DNA of 64,000 bases from Robiginitalea marina (GTDB lineage Bacteria > Bacteroidota > Bacteroidia > Flavobacteriales > Flavobacteriaceae). Positions 33,139 to 43,495 of the stretch are shown piece by piece (position 1 is the first letter of the stretch; each line of letters opens with the position of its first letter). The stretch lies in contig NZ_JAMXIB010000011.1 in assembly GCF_024006985.1 (NCBI RefSeq), forward strand, positions 1-64,000. Reading direction: 5' to 3'. Under the pieces are notes generated by a model, which saw only the letters and a program-made list of their open reading frames with translations, did not search any database and had not been told where the DNA came from. The position numbers and the translations under genes are program-made.

Positions 33139-35787
33139 ATGGCAGACAACGCAACCATAAGGCTTAACAAAGTCCTGAGAGAACTCAATATTTCATTGGA
33201 CCGGGCGGTGGATTTCCTTTCCGCCCAGGGTCATGAGGTGGAGGCACGTCCTACCACCAAGATATCCGATGAAGTATACCAGGTCTTGCTGGAAGAGTTC
33301 CAGACGGACATGAGCAAAAAGGTTGCCTCGAAGGAAGTCGGGGAGGAGAAGCGAAAGGAAAAAGAAGCGCTCCGCCTGCAACAGGAGCAGGAGCTGGAAC
33401 AGAAGCGGATCGAACGAGAAAAACGCGTGCAACCCGAAGTGGTCAAGGCAAAGGCAGAGCTGGCCGGACCGAAAACGGTTGGGAAGATCGACCTCGATGC
33501 GCCCCGTAAGGTTGAGGAACCGGCCCCGCCTCAGGAGCCCGTGGCCCCTGCCCCGGCCCCGGAGCCCGAAAAACCGGTACAGGAGGAAGCCGCGCCGGTG
33601 GAGGAACCCGTTGCCAAAGCGGAACCGCCCGCAGCCCCTGTAAAGGAAGAGCCAAAAGAGCCGGAAAAATTCAAGACGGAATACCAGAAGCTCTCCGGGC
33701 CCACCATCAAGGACAAGATCGACCTGTCTCAGTTCGAAAAGGCGAAGAAGAAAAAAGAAGAAAAGAAGGAAACCGGGGACGACCGCAAACGCCGTCGCCG
33801 CCGGATCGTAACCAAGGCAGATACGGCCAGGGGTCGGGCCGCTGCGCCCAAGGGCCAGCGCTTTTCCACCCCCAAGGTGGAGCCTACGGAGGAAGAAGTG
33901 CAAAAGCAGGTTCGTGAAACACTGGAAAAACTCCAGGGCAAGACCAAAAAGGGCAAAGGCGCCAAATATCGCCGCGACAAGCGCGACCTGCACCGCCAAC
34001 AGACTGAAAAAGACCTCGCCCAGCAAGAGCTGGAAAGCAAGATCCTGAAAGTTACCGAATTCGTTACTGCCCAGGAGGTGGCCACGATGATGGGGGTTTC
34101 CACTACCGAAATTATTTCCGCCTGTATGTCCCTGGGCATCATGGTTACGATGAACCAGCGCCTCGACGCCGAAACCCTGTCCATTGTGGCCGATGAGTTC
34201 GGCTTTGAGGTGGAGTTTGTCACCGCCGATTTAGAAGAAGCAATCGAAGAGCGGGAGGACGCACCGGAAGACCTGAAGCCGAGGGCCCCCATTGTAACCG
34301 TCATGGGACATGTGGACCACGGAAAGACCTCCCTGCTCGACTACATCAGGGAAGAAAACGTGATAGCAGGGGAAAGCGGGGGTATCACCCAGCATATCGG
34401 GGCCTACGCGGTTTCCCTTGACGGCGGACAGAAAATTACATTCCTCGACACCCCGGGCCACGAAGCCTTTACCGCTATGCGTGCGAGGGGCGCCCAGGTG
34501 ACCGATATTGCGATTATTGTGATTGCTGCCGATGACGACATCATGCCGCAGACCCGGGAGGCCATCAGCCACGCCCAGGCCGCAGGGGTGCCCATCGTGT
34601 TCGCGATTAACAAGGTCGACAAGCCAACGGCAAACCCTGAAAAAATCAAGGAAGGCCTGGCCAACATGAACCTGTTGGTGGAAGACTGGGGTGGAAAAAT
34701 CCAGTCGCAGGACATCTCTGCCAAAACGGGGCAGGGGGTCAATGAACTCCTCGAAAAGGTGTTGCTCGAAGCCGAGATGCTCGATCTGAAGGCCAATCCC
34801 GACAAGCTGGCCTCCGGAACCGTGGTGGAGGCATTCCTCGACAAGGGCCGGGGCTACGTCTCCACGGTACTGGTACAGGGCGGAACCCTCAAAATCGGCG
34901 ATTATGTTTTGGCTGGTACCTGCAGCGGCAAAGTGAAGGCCATGCAGGACGAGCGCGGAAAAATCGTCCGGGAGGCCGGGCCCTCATCCCCGATTTCTAT
35001 CCTTGGATTGGATGGCGCCCCCCAGGCCGGCGATAAGTTCAATGTTTTGGAGGACGAAAAGGAAGCCAAGCAAATCGCCGCCAAGCGGTCCCAACTATTG
35101 CGGGAACAAAGTGTCAGGACCCAGCGCCATATTACCCTGGACGAGATCGGGAGGCGGATTGCCCTCGGGGAGTTCAAGGAACTCAATATCATCCTCAAGG
35201 GAGACGTGGACGGCTCGGTGGAAGCGCTTTCGGATTCGTTCCAGAAACTTTCCACGGAAGAAATCCAGGTCAATATCATCCACAAAGGGGTGGGGGCCAT
35301 TACGGAATCCGATGTGCTCCTGGCCTCAGCCTCAGATGCCATCATAATCGGGTTCAATGTCCGTCCGATGGGCAATGCCCGCGACCTGGCCGACAAGGAA
35401 GAAATCGATATCCGGACCTACTCCATCATCTACGATGCAATCAACGATGTCAAGGATGCCATGGAGGGGATGTTGTCCCCTGAAATCAAGGAGGAAATTA
35501 CCGGTACGGCAGAAATCCGGGAGACCTTCAAGATCTCCAAGGTGGGCACCATTGCCGGATGTATGGTGCTCAGCGGCAAAATCTTCAGGAATTCCAACAT
35601 CCGCCTGATCCGGGACGGAGTGGTCATCTATACCGGGGAACTCTCCTCCCTGAAGCGCTTCAAGGAAGATGTGAAGGAAGTGGCCAAGGGATATGACTGC
35701 GGCATGCAAATCAGGAACTATAACGACATCAGGGAAGGGGACCTCATTGAAGCCTTCCAGGAAGTGGCGGTCAAAAAGACCTTGTAG
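33139..35787 (+). CDS. infB: Translation initiation factor IF-2
   Basis: IF-2 is the GTPase that brings initiator tRNA to the ribosome. The 882-residue protein has a long charged N-terminal region (about 50-300) rich in Lys/Glu and Pro/Ala, including a Pro/Ala/Glu stretch at about 118-178. The conserved N2 domain follows ([27 protein letters not shown]). The G domain has G1 [12 protein letters not shown] (about 391-402), G3 DTPGHEAF and G4 NKVDK. Domains II-IV end with [22 protein letters not shown]. It closes the operon and is followed by a terminator. Confidence 0.98.
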   Translation: MADNATIRLNKVLRELNISLDRAVDFLSAQGHEVEARPTTKISDEVYQVLLEEFQTDMSKKVASKEVGEEKRKEKEALRLQQEQELEQKRIEREKRVQPEVVKAKAELAGPKTVGKIDLDAPRKVEEPAPPQEPVAPAPAPEPEKPVQEEAAPVEEPVAKAEPPAAPVKEEPKEPEKFKTEYQKLSGPTIKDKIDLSQFEKAKKKKEEKKETGDDRKRRRRRIVTKADTARGRAAAPKGQRFSTPKVEPTEEEVQKQVRETLEKLQGKTKKGKGAKYRRDKRDLHRQQTEKDLAQQELESKILKVTEFVTAQEVATMMGVSTTEIISACMSLGIMVTMNQRLDAETLSIVADEFGFEVEFVTADLEEAIEEREDAPEDLKPRAPIVTVMGHVDHGKTSLLDYIREENVIAGESGGITQHIGAYAVSLDGGQKITFLDTPGHEAFTAMRARGAQVTDIAIIVIAADDDIMPQTREAISHAQAAGVPIVFAINKVDKPTANPEKIKEGLANMNLLVEDWGGKIQSQDISAKTGQGVNELLEKVLLEAEMLDLKANPDKLASGTVVEAFLDKGRGYVSTVLVQGGTLKIGDYVLAGTCSGKVKAMQDERGKIVREAGPSSPISILGLDGAPQAGDKFNVLEDEKEAKQIAAKRSQLLREQSVRTQRHITLDEIGRRIALGEFKELNIILKGDVDGSVEALSDSFQKLSTEEIQVNIIHKGVGAITESDVLLASASDAIIIGFNVRPMGNARDLADKEEIDIRTYSIIYDAINDVKDAMEGMLSPEIKEEITGTAEIRETFKISKVGTIAGCMVLSGKIFRNSNIRLIRDGVVIYTGELSSLKRFKEDVKEVAKGYDCGMQIRNYNDIREGDLIEAFQEVAVKKTL

Positions 35788-35821
35788 GGTTCAGAGAATC
35801 CTACCACTATATTTATGTAAG

Positions 35822-35856
35822 AAAACCCCAAATTCCGGAGGAACTTGGGGTTTTTT
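35822..35856 (+). terminator. Intrinsic terminator after infB
   Basis: AAAACCCCAA (35822-35831) pairs with TTGGGG plus the T-run (35845-35856); the loop contains a small CC/GG inner pairing. It lies 35 bases after the infB stop. Confidence 0.88.
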
Positions 35857-35984
35857 ACTGGCGTTGATGGATGGGGTCTCTGCTGGGACCGCTTATTGCG
35901 CTGACTTGCATCGGTTGAGGCCGAGGTCTTAATTTGGGATTTGGGAGGAGGCCCCGGGAACTATCGGGATTTGATTTCCCAGCG

Positions 35985-36347
35985 CTATTCCGGTTTCAGC
36001 AGCAGGGCCCCGGGAAATTTCCTGCGCACTTCAAGGTATTTTTTTTCCGCCTCCAGGCGGTTCCTGAATTGCCCGACCTGCACGCGGTAGGTAGGTGAAT
36101 CAAACACGATCCGGGGTTGGTATTCCGGGAATTCAAGGGAAACCTCTTCTTTGAGCTCTTCGGCATATGTATAGGTGCCGAAACCTATTTGTATGGTATA
36201 AAAGCCCGCGCTGGCGTTGGCTTCCTTGTAGATTTCAAGCAACTTCCCGATCCCTGGGTCCTGGTCGATGGATACCTGACCACGCTGGGCAAGCCCGGGG
36301 CCTGTCAGTCCAAGGGCGAGGAGGCTTGCCAAAAACAGCTTCTTCAT
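35985..36347 (-). CDS. SPOR-domain exported protein
   Basis: The product of 120 residues starts at ATG 36347 with a signal peptide MKKLFLASLLALGLTGPGLAQ. The frame is open 51 bases further up, but the extension MAKLGTFELGKTQEIRV would spoil the signal peptide. A SPOR fold follows: GFYTIQIGFGTYTYAEELKEEVSLEFPEYQPRIVFDSPTYRVQVGQFRNRLEAEKKYLEVRRKFPGALLL. SPOR domains bind denuded glycan strands of peptidoglycan. The gene is divergent from the Act operon. It may act in the cell envelope; a link with respiration is only positional. Confidence 0.85.
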   Translation of the reverse strand: MKKLFLASLLALGLTGPGLAQRGQVSIDQDPGIGKLLEIYKEANASAGFYTIQIGFGTYTYAEELKEEVSLEFPEYQPRIVFDSPTYRVQVGQFRNRLEAEKKYLEVRRKFPGALLLKPE

Positions 36348-36463
36348 AACTCGAATTTCTTGTGTTTTTCCCAGTTCAAAAGTACCTAATTTGGCCATTC
36401 ACACGGGCCTTTACCACTTTATTTAGAATTATTATAAATTAGAAATTATAAAACAGCTAAGAT

Positions 36464-36493
36464 TTCCAAAATAAAGTCTATGTCTTATTTTTG
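36464..36493 (+). promoter_or_regulatory. Predicted promoter of the act operon
   Basis: TATTTTTG at 36486-36493 matches TAnnTTTG, with TTTC at 36463-36466 standing near the -33 position (one mismatch). The surrounding 36421-36490 segment is strongly AT-rich. It implies a leader of about 175 bases before actA, in which no clear structure was identified. Confidence 0.55.
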
Positions 36494-36672
36494 TCGACAA
36501 TTTGAACGCGAGAAATCCGGGTTTTCCAGGTGTGGAAAGCGACCGGGTTTTCTTCCCTTCAGACGAATAAAAAGGCCTGAACAGACAGCAATTAAAGGCG
36601 ATCGGGTACCCTGGGTGCCGGGCTTGTTTTTGGGTGTTGTCAGCCACAAGGAAAAATATTGAACAGCAACTC

Positions 36673-38067
36673 ATGAAAAAGGTTCTCAACCGCCATCAGT
36701 TATCCGCACTTTTTGGTTTTTGTTTAGTAGTTACTTTCCTTTTCTCACCTTCCCTTTACGCCCAAGACGATGCTGCTTCCGACCAGGCTGCTGCGGCTGA
36801 GGCTACAGCTGCCGGTGAAGAAGGGCCCTGCGGTCCGGGGGACCCGGACAAGGGGAAGCAATTGTTTAACCAGAACTGCGCGGCCTGCCATGCCCTGAAT
36901 CGCAAAATGACGGGCCCGGCCCTGGCCAATGTGGCTTCCCGCCTTATCGAGGAGGAAGGCCTTGATTGCGAATGGATCTATGCCTGGATCAAGAACAGTT
37001 CGGGCATGATTGCCTCTGGGGATGCCTATGCCAACCGCATCTATGAGGAGTACAACCAGGCAGCCATGACTGCCTTCCCGACCCTTTCCGACCAGGACAT
37101 CAATGACATTTTGGCCTATACGGAGGCCACCCCTCCTGCCCCTGCAGCCCCGGCTGCGGCCGCAGCCGGGGCCCAAACGGATGCCGGCGCCTCCGGCGGG
37201 GTTTCCAATGAGTTGATCCTCGGGGCCCTGGCCATGGTTTTTGCCCTGCTGGTAATGATGCTGATTTTGGTAAACCGCACCCTTCGCCGGATCGCTGAAG
37301 CGAATGGCGTGGTACTGGAGCGGGAAAAGGCAGAAAAAGGCCTGCCCCTTTGGAAAGCCTTTGCTCAAAACCAGTTCCTGGTGCTGGTCAGTGTGATTTT
37401 CCTGATGCTGGGGGCTGCATATTTTGCCTATGGATGGATGATGCAGGTAGGGGTGGACCAGGGCTATGCGCCCATCCAGCCGATCCACTATTCCCACAAA
37501 ATCCACGCCGGCGACAACAAGATCGATTGCAATTATTGCCACTCCTCTGCCCGGGTTTCAAAACATTCCGGCATCCCTTCCCTTAACGTGTGCATGAACT
37601 GCCACAAGTCGATCTACGAGTACAAGGGAAACCCCGAAGGGCCGTCTGCCGAGGACCTGGCTATGGGCTATACCAATGAGTTCTATACCAACGAGATCAA
37701 AAAACTGTACAAGGCTGTCGGCTGGGATGAAGAAAACCAGCAGTACACCGGGGAAACCCAGCCGGTGGAATGGGTGCGCATCCACAACCTGCCCGACTTC
37801 GCCTATTTCAACCACGCCCAGCACGTAACAGTGGGCAAAATCGAATGCCAGACCTGCCATGGCCCGGTAGAGGAAATGGAAATCATGTACCAGTATTCGC
37901 CCCTGACCATGGGGTGGTGCATCAATTGCCACCGGGAAACCGACGTGCAGATGGAGGGCAATGATTATTACGAAAAGATCCACGCCGAGCTGGCCAAGAA
38001 ATACGGGGTGGAAAAAGTAACAGCTGCCCAGATGGGAGGCCTGGAATGCGGAAAGTGTCACTACTAA
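36673..38067 (+). CDS. actA: ActA: multiheme cytochrome c subunit of alternative complex III (six heme motifs)
   Basis: ActA carries electrons in alternative complex III, the quinol:cytochrome c oxidoreductase that replaces bc1. ATG at 36673 gives a signal peptide (about 1-30); the frame is open further up, but without a better start. The 464-residue protein has CxxCH heme-c motifs at residues 69-73, 286-290, 307-311, 392-396, 416-420 and 459-463. Transmembrane helices lie near 180-200 and 234-256. The last five hemes are the classical pentaheme ActA, and the first sits in an N-terminal mono-heme cytochrome c domain joined by an Ala/Pro linker (about 152-170). It is the first gene of the act-cox cluster. 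Confidence 0.93.
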   Translation: MKKVLNRHQLSALFGFCLVVTFLFSPSLYAQDDAASDQAAAAEATAAGEEGPCGPGDPDKGKQLFNQNCAACHALNRKMTGPALANVASRLIEEEGLDCEWIYAWIKNSSGMIASGDAYANRIYEEYNQAAMTAFPTLSDQDINDILAYTEATPPAPAAPAAAAAGAQTDAGASGGVSNELILGALAMVFALLVMMLILVNRTLRRIAEANGVVLEREKAEKGLPLWKAFAQNQFLVLVSVIFLMLGAAYFAYGWMMQVGVDQGYAPIQPIHYSHKIHAGDNKIDCNYCHSSARVSKHSGIPSLNVCMNCHKSIYEYKGNPEGPSAEDLAMGYTNEFYTNEIKKLYKAVGWDEENQQYTGETQPVEWVRIHNLPDFAYFNHAQHVTVGKIECQTCHGPVEEMEIMYQYSPLTMGWCINCHRETDVQMEGNDYYEKIHAELAKKYGVEKVTAAQMGGLECGKCHY

Positions 38068-38095
38068 CAACAAGGAGTTAATTACAACCAATCCT

Positions 38096-41000
38096 ATGGC
38101 ATCAAACAAAAAATACTGGAAGAGTGAGGCGGAACTATCCCCAAACGATTCCATTGTTGAGGCGCTGAAACAAAACGAATTCCCGGAAGAAATCCCGGTG
38201 GATGAGTTCCTGGGGGACAAGCAACAACTCGCTTCTGCCCAAACCAGCAGGAGGGATTTCCTCAAATATGTGGGCTTCAGTACAGCGGCGGCATCCCTGG
38301 CGGCTTGTGAGGGCCCGGTCCATAAATCCATTCCTTACGTCTTCCAGCCCGAGCGCATTATCCCCGGGGTGGCCAACTACTACGCCACCACAATCGCTGA
38401 CGGGTTTGATTTTGCCAGCATCCTGGTGAAAACCCGGGAATCGCGCCCGATAAAGATCGAGCGGAACAAGGAGGCGCGGGTGATGGGCGGCACCAATGCC
38501 CGGATACAGGCTTCCGTCCTTTCCCTCTACGACAGTACCCGGATGCAGGGCCCCACGGCCAAGGGGGAACCCGTGGAATGGGACGCCCTCGATGCCGGGG
38601 TTAAATCCAAACTTGCGGGATTGAGGGGAACAGGCAGGCAAATCGCCCTGCTTACCCAAACTTATGCGAGCCCTTCGGCAAAACGCCTGATCAGCAGGTT
38701 TGCTGAGGCGTATGAGAACGTTACCCATGTGGTGTACGATGCCGTTTCCGACGATGCAGCCCTGAACGCCTTCGAAGCCCGATACGGGGAAAGGGCACTG
38801 GCCGATTACGACCTTTCCAAAGCCGAGCTGATCGTTTCTTTCGGGGCCGACTTCCTGGGTGACTGGCAGGGGGGCGGATACGACAGCGGGTACAGCAAAG
38901 GGCGCGTCCCACAAAATGGAAAAATGTCGCGCCACGTGCAGTTTGAAGCCAACATGTCCTTAACCGGGGCCAATGCGGATCAACGGATCCCCCTTACCCC
39001 GGCCAGGCAAAAAGTAGCCCTGGCCCACCTCTATGCCCGCCTCAATGGCAGCGCGGCCGGGGGAGAATTGCCCGAAAAGGCGACCCGGGCCCTGGAGGCT
39101 GTGGTTAGCCAGATTGGAAAGGCGCCTGGAAAGGCTGTGGTCCTTTGCGGGCTCGACGACCCGGATGCACAGGCAGTCGTCCTGGCCATCAATGAAATGC
39201 TGGGCAGCCAGGCCTTTGATGTGGCGGCTCCCCGCTATGTGCGCCAGGGCAACGCCCGGAAACTCAGCCAGCTGGTTGCCGATATGAATGCTGGGAAGGT
39301 GGGCGCCCTGATCATGGATGGGGTAAACCCGGCGTACTCCCTCCCGAATGCCGGGGAATTTATTGAAGGCCTTTCGAAGGTCGATATTTCGGTGGCATTT
39401 TCGACCAACCAGAATGAGACCACCCAGCACACCACCTTCGCCGGGGCAGCCAACCATTACCTGGAATCCTGGGGCGATGCAGAGTTCAAAAAAGGGCACT
39501 ATAGCCTGATGCAGCCCGTGATCCGGGAACTTTTCGATACCCGTCAGTTCCAGCAGTGCCTGCTGAACTGGATGGACGCCGAAACCACCTATTACGATTT
39601 TATCCGGGAAACCTGGGGCGAAAGCATCCTGGGCGGAGCGGAATGGAGCCAGGCGCTCCATGACGGGGTTTACACAAGTGCTGCCCCGGAAGCCGACCCG
39701 AAAATGCCAGCAGGACCCGCCGATAAGGAAACCGGGTCAGCAAGCGAGGCCGCCGGCCAGGTTTCTGTAGCTGCTGCAGTGCGCCGCCTTGCCGGGGCTG
39801 CAGATGCCGGGATGAGCCTGGTGATGTATCCCAAAGTGGGCATGGGCGATGGCCGACAGGCCGGAAACCCCTGGCTGCAGGAGTTCCCCGACCCCATTAC
39901 CCGGGTCTCCTGGGATAACTATATTACTATTTCCAAAAAAGACGCCAGTGACCTCGGCCTGGTCAATACCCACGTGGCCAACGGGGGTATGGACGGGAGC
40001 TATGTGGACCTCGACGTCAATGGGGTCACCCTGAACAGGGTACCTGTAATCATCCAGCCGGGGCAGGCAGAGGGCACCGTGGGGCTTTCCTTTGGATACG
40101 GCCGTGCGGTCGGCATGAAGAAGGAGATGCAGACCGGGGTAAATGCCTTCCCCCTGTACCAGGATTTTAATGCCATCCAGTCCGTTGCCCTCAAAAAGGC
40201 TGACGGCATGCACGAGTTTGCCTGTGTACAGCTCCATAAAACATTGATGGGTCGCGGCGACATCATCAAGGAAACGACCCTGGAGGATTTCAATACCCTG
40301 GAGGCCGCCGAATGGAACCCGGTTCCCCAGGTATCCCTGGACCACCAGGAAGTCCCCGCCACAACCGTCGACCTCTGGGATAGCTTTGACCGCTCCATAG
40401 GGCACCATTTCAACATGTCCATCGACCTGAACGCCTGTACCGGTTGCGGGGCATGCGTCATCGCCTGTAGCGCCGAGAACAACGTGCCGGTGGTAGGGAA
40501 GGAGGAAATCCGCCGTTCCCGCGACATGCACTGGCTGCGGATAGACCGGTATTACTCTTCCGAGGAGACTTTTGAGGCCGATAACCTGAAGAAAGACGGG
40601 TTTTCGGGGGCTTTCGAGTCCAAATCCGGGTTTGAGGAAATGGAAGACCCTGCGGCCAACCCGCAGGTGGCATTCCAGCCGGTGATGTGCCAGCACTGCA
40701 ACCATGCGCCCTGTGAAACGGTTTGTCCGGTGGCCGCCACGGTCCACAGCCGCCAGGGGCACAACCACATGGCCTACAACCGTTGCGTGGGTACGCGCTA
40801 TTGCGCAAACAACTGCCCGTACAAGGTGCGCCGCTTCAACTGGTTCCTGTACAGCGACAACGACGAATTCGACTTCCACATGAACAACGACCTCGGCAAG
40901 ATGGTCCTCAATCCGGATGTAAACGTCCGTTCGCGTGGGGTGATGGAAAAATGCTCCTGGTGTATCCAAATGACCCAGAAGGCCATCCTGGATGCGAAGC

Positions 41001-41212
41001 GCGAGGGCCGCGAGGTCAGGGATGAGGAATTCCAGACCGCCTGTTCCAATGCGTGCAGCAGCGGGGCTATCGTTTTCGGGGACGTCAATAACCCTGAGAG
41101 CGAGGTGGCCAGGCTTAAAGAAAGCGAAAGGATGTACCACCTCCTGGAGCATGTGGGGACCAAGCCCAATGTGTTCTATCACGTTAAGGTCCGAAACACA
41201 AACGAAGCATAA
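38096..41212 (+). CDS. actB: ActB: iron-sulfur subunit of alternative complex III
   Basis: ActB is the large periplasmic subunit of alternative complex III. The 1038-residue protein has a twin-arginine motif TSRRDFLKYVGFSTAAASLAAC (about residues 52-73, unusually far from the start, ending in a lipobox-like LAAC). A long domain of the molybdopterin-oxidoreductase fold follows (about 75-740) that probably lacks the cofactor, as in known ActB. The C-terminal part is ferredoxin-like (about 770-1020), with Cys clusters CTGCGACVIAC, CQHCNHAPCETVCP, CVGTRYCANNCP, KCSWCIQ and CSNACSSGAI for iron-sulfur clusters. It accepts electrons from menaquinol oxidised at ActC and passes them to ActA and ActE. 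It lies 28 bases after actA. Confidence 0.95.
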   Translation: MASNKKYWKSEAELSPNDSIVEALKQNEFPEEIPVDEFLGDKQQLASAQTSRRDFLKYVGFSTAAASLAACEGPVHKSIPYVFQPERIIPGVANYYATTIADGFDFASILVKTRESRPIKIERNKEARVMGGTNARIQASVLSLYDSTRMQGPTAKGEPVEWDALDAGVKSKLAGLRGTGRQIALLTQTYASPSAKRLISRFAEAYENVTHVVYDAVSDDAALNAFEARYGERALADYDLSKAELIVSFGADFLGDWQGGGYDSGYSKGRVPQNGKMSRHVQFEANMSLTGANADQRIPLTPARQKVALAHLYARLNGSAAGGELPEKATRALEAVVSQIGKAPGKAVVLCGLDDPDAQAVVLAINEMLGSQAFDVAAPRYVRQGNARKLSQLVADMNAGKVGALIMDGVNPAYSLPNAGEFIEGLSKVDISVAFSTNQNETTQHTTFAGAANHYLESWGDAEFKKGHYSLMQPVIRELFDTRQFQQCLLNWMDAETTYYDFIRETWGESILGGAEWSQALHDGVYTSAAPEADPKMPAGPADKETGSASEAAGQVSVAAAVRRLAGAADAGMSLVMYPKVGMGDGRQAGNPWLQEFPDPITRVSWDNYITISKKDASDLGLVNTHVANGGMDGSYVDLDVNGVTLNRVPVIIQPGQAEGTVGLSFGYGRAVGMKKEMQTGVNAFPLYQDFNAIQSVALKKADGMHEFACVQLHKTLMGRGDIIKETTLEDFNTLEAAEWNPVPQVSLDHQEVPATTVDLWDSFDRSIGHHFNMSIDLNACTGCGACVIACSAENNVPVVGKEEIRRSRDMHWLRIDRYYSSEETFEADNLKKDGFSGAFESKSGFEEMEDPAANPQVAFQPVMCQHCNHAPCETVCPVAATVHSRQGHNHMAYNRCVGTRYCANNCPYKVRRFNWFLYSDNDEFDFHMNNDLGKMVLNPDVNVRSRGVMEKCSWCIQMTQKAILDAKREGREVRDEEFQTACSNACSSGAIVFGDVNNPESEVARLKESERMYHLLEHVGTKPNVFYHVKVRNTNEA

Positions 41213-41236
41213 CAACTTAAGAAACGAATACTAGAT

Positions 41237-42961
41237 ATGGCGTCGCATTACGAAGCACCAATACGCAAGCCCCTTGTGCTGGGTGATAAGGGCTACCACG
41301 AGGTATCGGTAGACATTGCAGCCCCGGTGGAGGGAAGGGCCAACAAGCACTGGTGGATAGTATTTTCCATCGCGCTGGCCGCCTTTCTTTGGGGGGTCGG
41401 GTGTATCATCTATACCGTTTCCACCGGGATAGGTACCTGGGGACTCAACCGCACCGTGAACTGGGCCTGGGACATTACCAACTTCGTCTGGTGGGTGGGT
41501 ATCGGCCACGCTGGAACCCTGATCTCAGCCGTATTGCTGCTGTTCCGCCAGAAGTGGAGGATGGCGATCAACCGTTCCGCTGAGGCAATGACCATCTTCT
41601 CGGTGATCCAGGCCGGGCTGTTCCCCATCATCCACATGGGACGTCCATGGCTGGCGTACTGGGTCCTCCCTATCCCCAACCAGTTCGGATCCCTTTGGGT
41701 GAATTTCAACTCCCCCCTGCTTTGGGACGTTTTTGCGATATCCACCTATCTTTCGGTTTCCCTGGTGTTCTGGTGGACCGGGCTGTTGCCCGACTTTGCC
41801 ATGATCCGCGATCGCGCGGTAAAGCCTTTCCAGAAGAAAATATACAGCCTGGTGAGTTTTGGCTGGACCGGGCGGGCCAAAGACTGGCAGCGTTTTGAGG
41901 AGGTTTCCCTGGTCCTCGCCGGTTTGGCCACCCCCCTTGTACTTTCCGTTCATACCATTGTATCCTTTGACTTTGCCACCTCGGTCATCCCGGGATGGCA
42001 CACGACCATCTTCCCCCCTTATTTTGTGGCCGGGGCCATCTTCTCCGGCTTTGCCATGGTGCAGACCCTGCTGATCATCATGCGGAAGGTGAGCAACCTT
42101 GAGGCCTATATCACCGTGCAGCACATCGAGCTGATGAACATCGTGATCATGATTACCGGGTCCATTGTCGGGTGTGCTTACATCACCGAGCTGTTCATCG
42201 CCTGGTATTCCGGGGTGGAGTACGAACAGTACGCGTTCCTGAACCGGGCCACCGGGCCTTACTGGTGGGCGTATACCCTGATGATGACCTGCAACGTGGT
42301 TTCGCCCCAGGTCATGTGGTTCAAAAAGATCCGTACCAGCATTATGGTGTCTTTTATCATTTCAATTGTGGTAAACATCGGGATGTGGTTTGAACGGTTT
42401 GTGATCATTGTGACTTCCCTCCACCGCGATTACCTGCCGTCTTCCTGGACCATGTTTTCCCCGACCTTTGTCGATATCGGCATCTTTATAGGCACTATCG
42501 GCTTTTTCTTCGTCCTCTTCCTCCTGTATGCCAGGACCTTCCCGGTCATCGCCCAGGCGGAGGTGAAGTCCATCCTGAAATCTTCCGGGGAGCGGTACAA
42601 GAAGCTTAGGGATGCCGGCAAACCCCTTTACCAGATGCCTGCAACGGCTGCGGTAAAACAGGGTGGCGGAAAGCCTTCAGCCCCCGCCGCAGGCGACCAG
42701 GAGAAAATTGGCGCCCTGCTGGGAACCCTGGGGGTCTTCGATGCCGCCACGGAAACCCCGGACGACCTGAAAAAGATCAAGGGAGTGGGCCCGCAAATGG
42801 AACAAACCCTTAACCAGATCGGCATCTTTACCTTTGGGCAGGTCAGCCGGATGACAGAAAGGGAATATGACCTGCTCGACTCCCTTACCGGGTCATTCCC
42901 CGGCAGGGCACAACGAGACGACTGGGCCGGACAGGCGAAACGCTTAAACGAAAAGAAATAG
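41237..42961 (+). CDS. actC: ActC: NrfD-like quinol-oxidising membrane subunit with helix-hairpin-helix tail
   Basis: ActC is the NrfD/PsrC-like integral membrane subunit that binds menaquinol and is thought to form a proton path. The 574-residue protein has about ten helices over residues 35-430, with loop motifs such as VWWVGIGHAGTLISAVLLLFRQKWRM. An unusual soluble C-terminal extension follows a Gly/Pro/Ala linker. Residues 509-574 begin DDLKKIKGVGPQMEQTLNQIG, a helix-hairpin-helix domain that closely resembles the tail of ribosomal protein S2 in this window. The extension stays in frame to its stop at 42961. The start codon lies 24 bases after actB. Confidence 0.94.
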   Translation: MASHYEAPIRKPLVLGDKGYHEVSVDIAAPVEGRANKHWWIVFSIALAAFLWGVGCIIYTVSTGIGTWGLNRTVNWAWDITNFVWWVGIGHAGTLISAVLLLFRQKWRMAINRSAEAMTIFSVIQAGLFPIIHMGRPWLAYWVLPIPNQFGSLWVNFNSPLLWDVFAISTYLSVSLVFWWTGLLPDFAMIRDRAVKPFQKKIYSLVSFGWTGRAKDWQRFEEVSLVLAGLATPLVLSVHTIVSFDFATSVIPGWHTTIFPPYFVAGAIFSGFAMVQTLLIIMRKVSNLEAYITVQHIELMNIVIMITGSIVGCAYITELFIAWYSGVEYEQYAFLNRATGPYWWAYTLMMTCNVVSPQVMWFKKIRTSIMVSFIISIVVNIGMWFERFVIIVTSLHRDYLPSSWTMFSPTFVDIGIFIGTIGFFFVLFLLYARTFPVIAQAEVKSILKSSGERYKKLRDAGKPLYQMPATAAVKQGGGKPSAPAAGDQEKIGALLGTLGVFDAATETPDDLKKIKGVGPQMEQTLNQIGIFTFGQVSRMTEREYDLLDSLTGSFPGRAQRDDWAGQAKRLNEKK

Positions 42962-42964
42962 GTT

Positions 42965-43486
42965 ATGGCATCTAAAGTGATTCACGCGTATTACAATGAC
43001 GATGACGTGCTGATGCAGGCGGTAAAGAAAGTAAAGGCCGCCCGGCACCACATCGAAGAGGTGTACTGCCCGTTCCCGGTCCACGGACTCGACAAGGCCA
43101 TGGGACTGGCACCCACCCGCATCGCCATTACCTCCTTTATGTATGGCTGCCTTGGGCTCACTGTGGCCATCGTGATGATGAACTACATCATGATCCAGGA
43201 CTGGCCCCAGGATATCGGGGGGAAACCCAGTTTCAGCTATATCGAAAACATGCCTGCCTTTGTGCCGGTAATGTTTGAGATGACGGTGTTTTTTGCCGCC
43301 CACCTGATGGTGATAACCTTTTACCTGAGGAGCCGCCTGTGGCCCTTCAAAAAAGCGGAGAACCCGGACCCCAGGAGTACCGACGACCATTTTATCATGG
43401 AAGTGGAGGTACACGGCGATGAGGCTGGCCTGACGGCCCTGCTCAGGGAAACCGGTGCCGTAGAAATCAATAGTGTCGAAAAGTAA
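42965..43486 (+). CDS. actD: ActD: DUF3341 membrane subunit of alternative complex III
   Basis: The 173-residue protein belongs to the DUF3341/ActD family. A cytoplasmic N-terminal alpha/beta part (KVIHAYYNDDDVLMQAVKKVKAARHHIEEVYCPFPVHGLDKAMGL) is followed by two transmembrane helices (about 58-80 and 95-120) and a C-terminal tail with the DDHFIMEVEV segment. It is a small membrane subunit of the complex with no known cofactor. It starts three bases after actC, so the two are translationally close. Confidence 0.92.
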   Translation: MASKVIHAYYNDDDVLMQAVKKVKAARHHIEEVYCPFPVHGLDKAMGLAPTRIAITSFMYGCLGLTVAIVMMNYIMIQDWPQDIGGKPSFSYIENMPAFVPVMFEMTVFFAAHLMVITFYLRSRLWPFKKAENPDPRSTDDHFIMEVEVHGDEAGLTALLRETGAVEINSVEK

Positions 43487-43495
43487 TTCTGAACG

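Noticed and set aside
38096-41212. Molybdenum-dependent oxidoreductase instead of ActB
   Set aside because: The fold is related, but the gene sits in a complete actA-F set with the ActB-type C-terminal ferredoxin domain. ActB proteins are not known to bind molybdopterin.
41237-42961. Frameshift or read-through joining a separate gene to actC
   Set aside because: The tail continues in the same frame through a plausible Gly/Pro/Ala linker and ends three bases before actD. A matching tail on S2 shows this module is used as a natural fusion.
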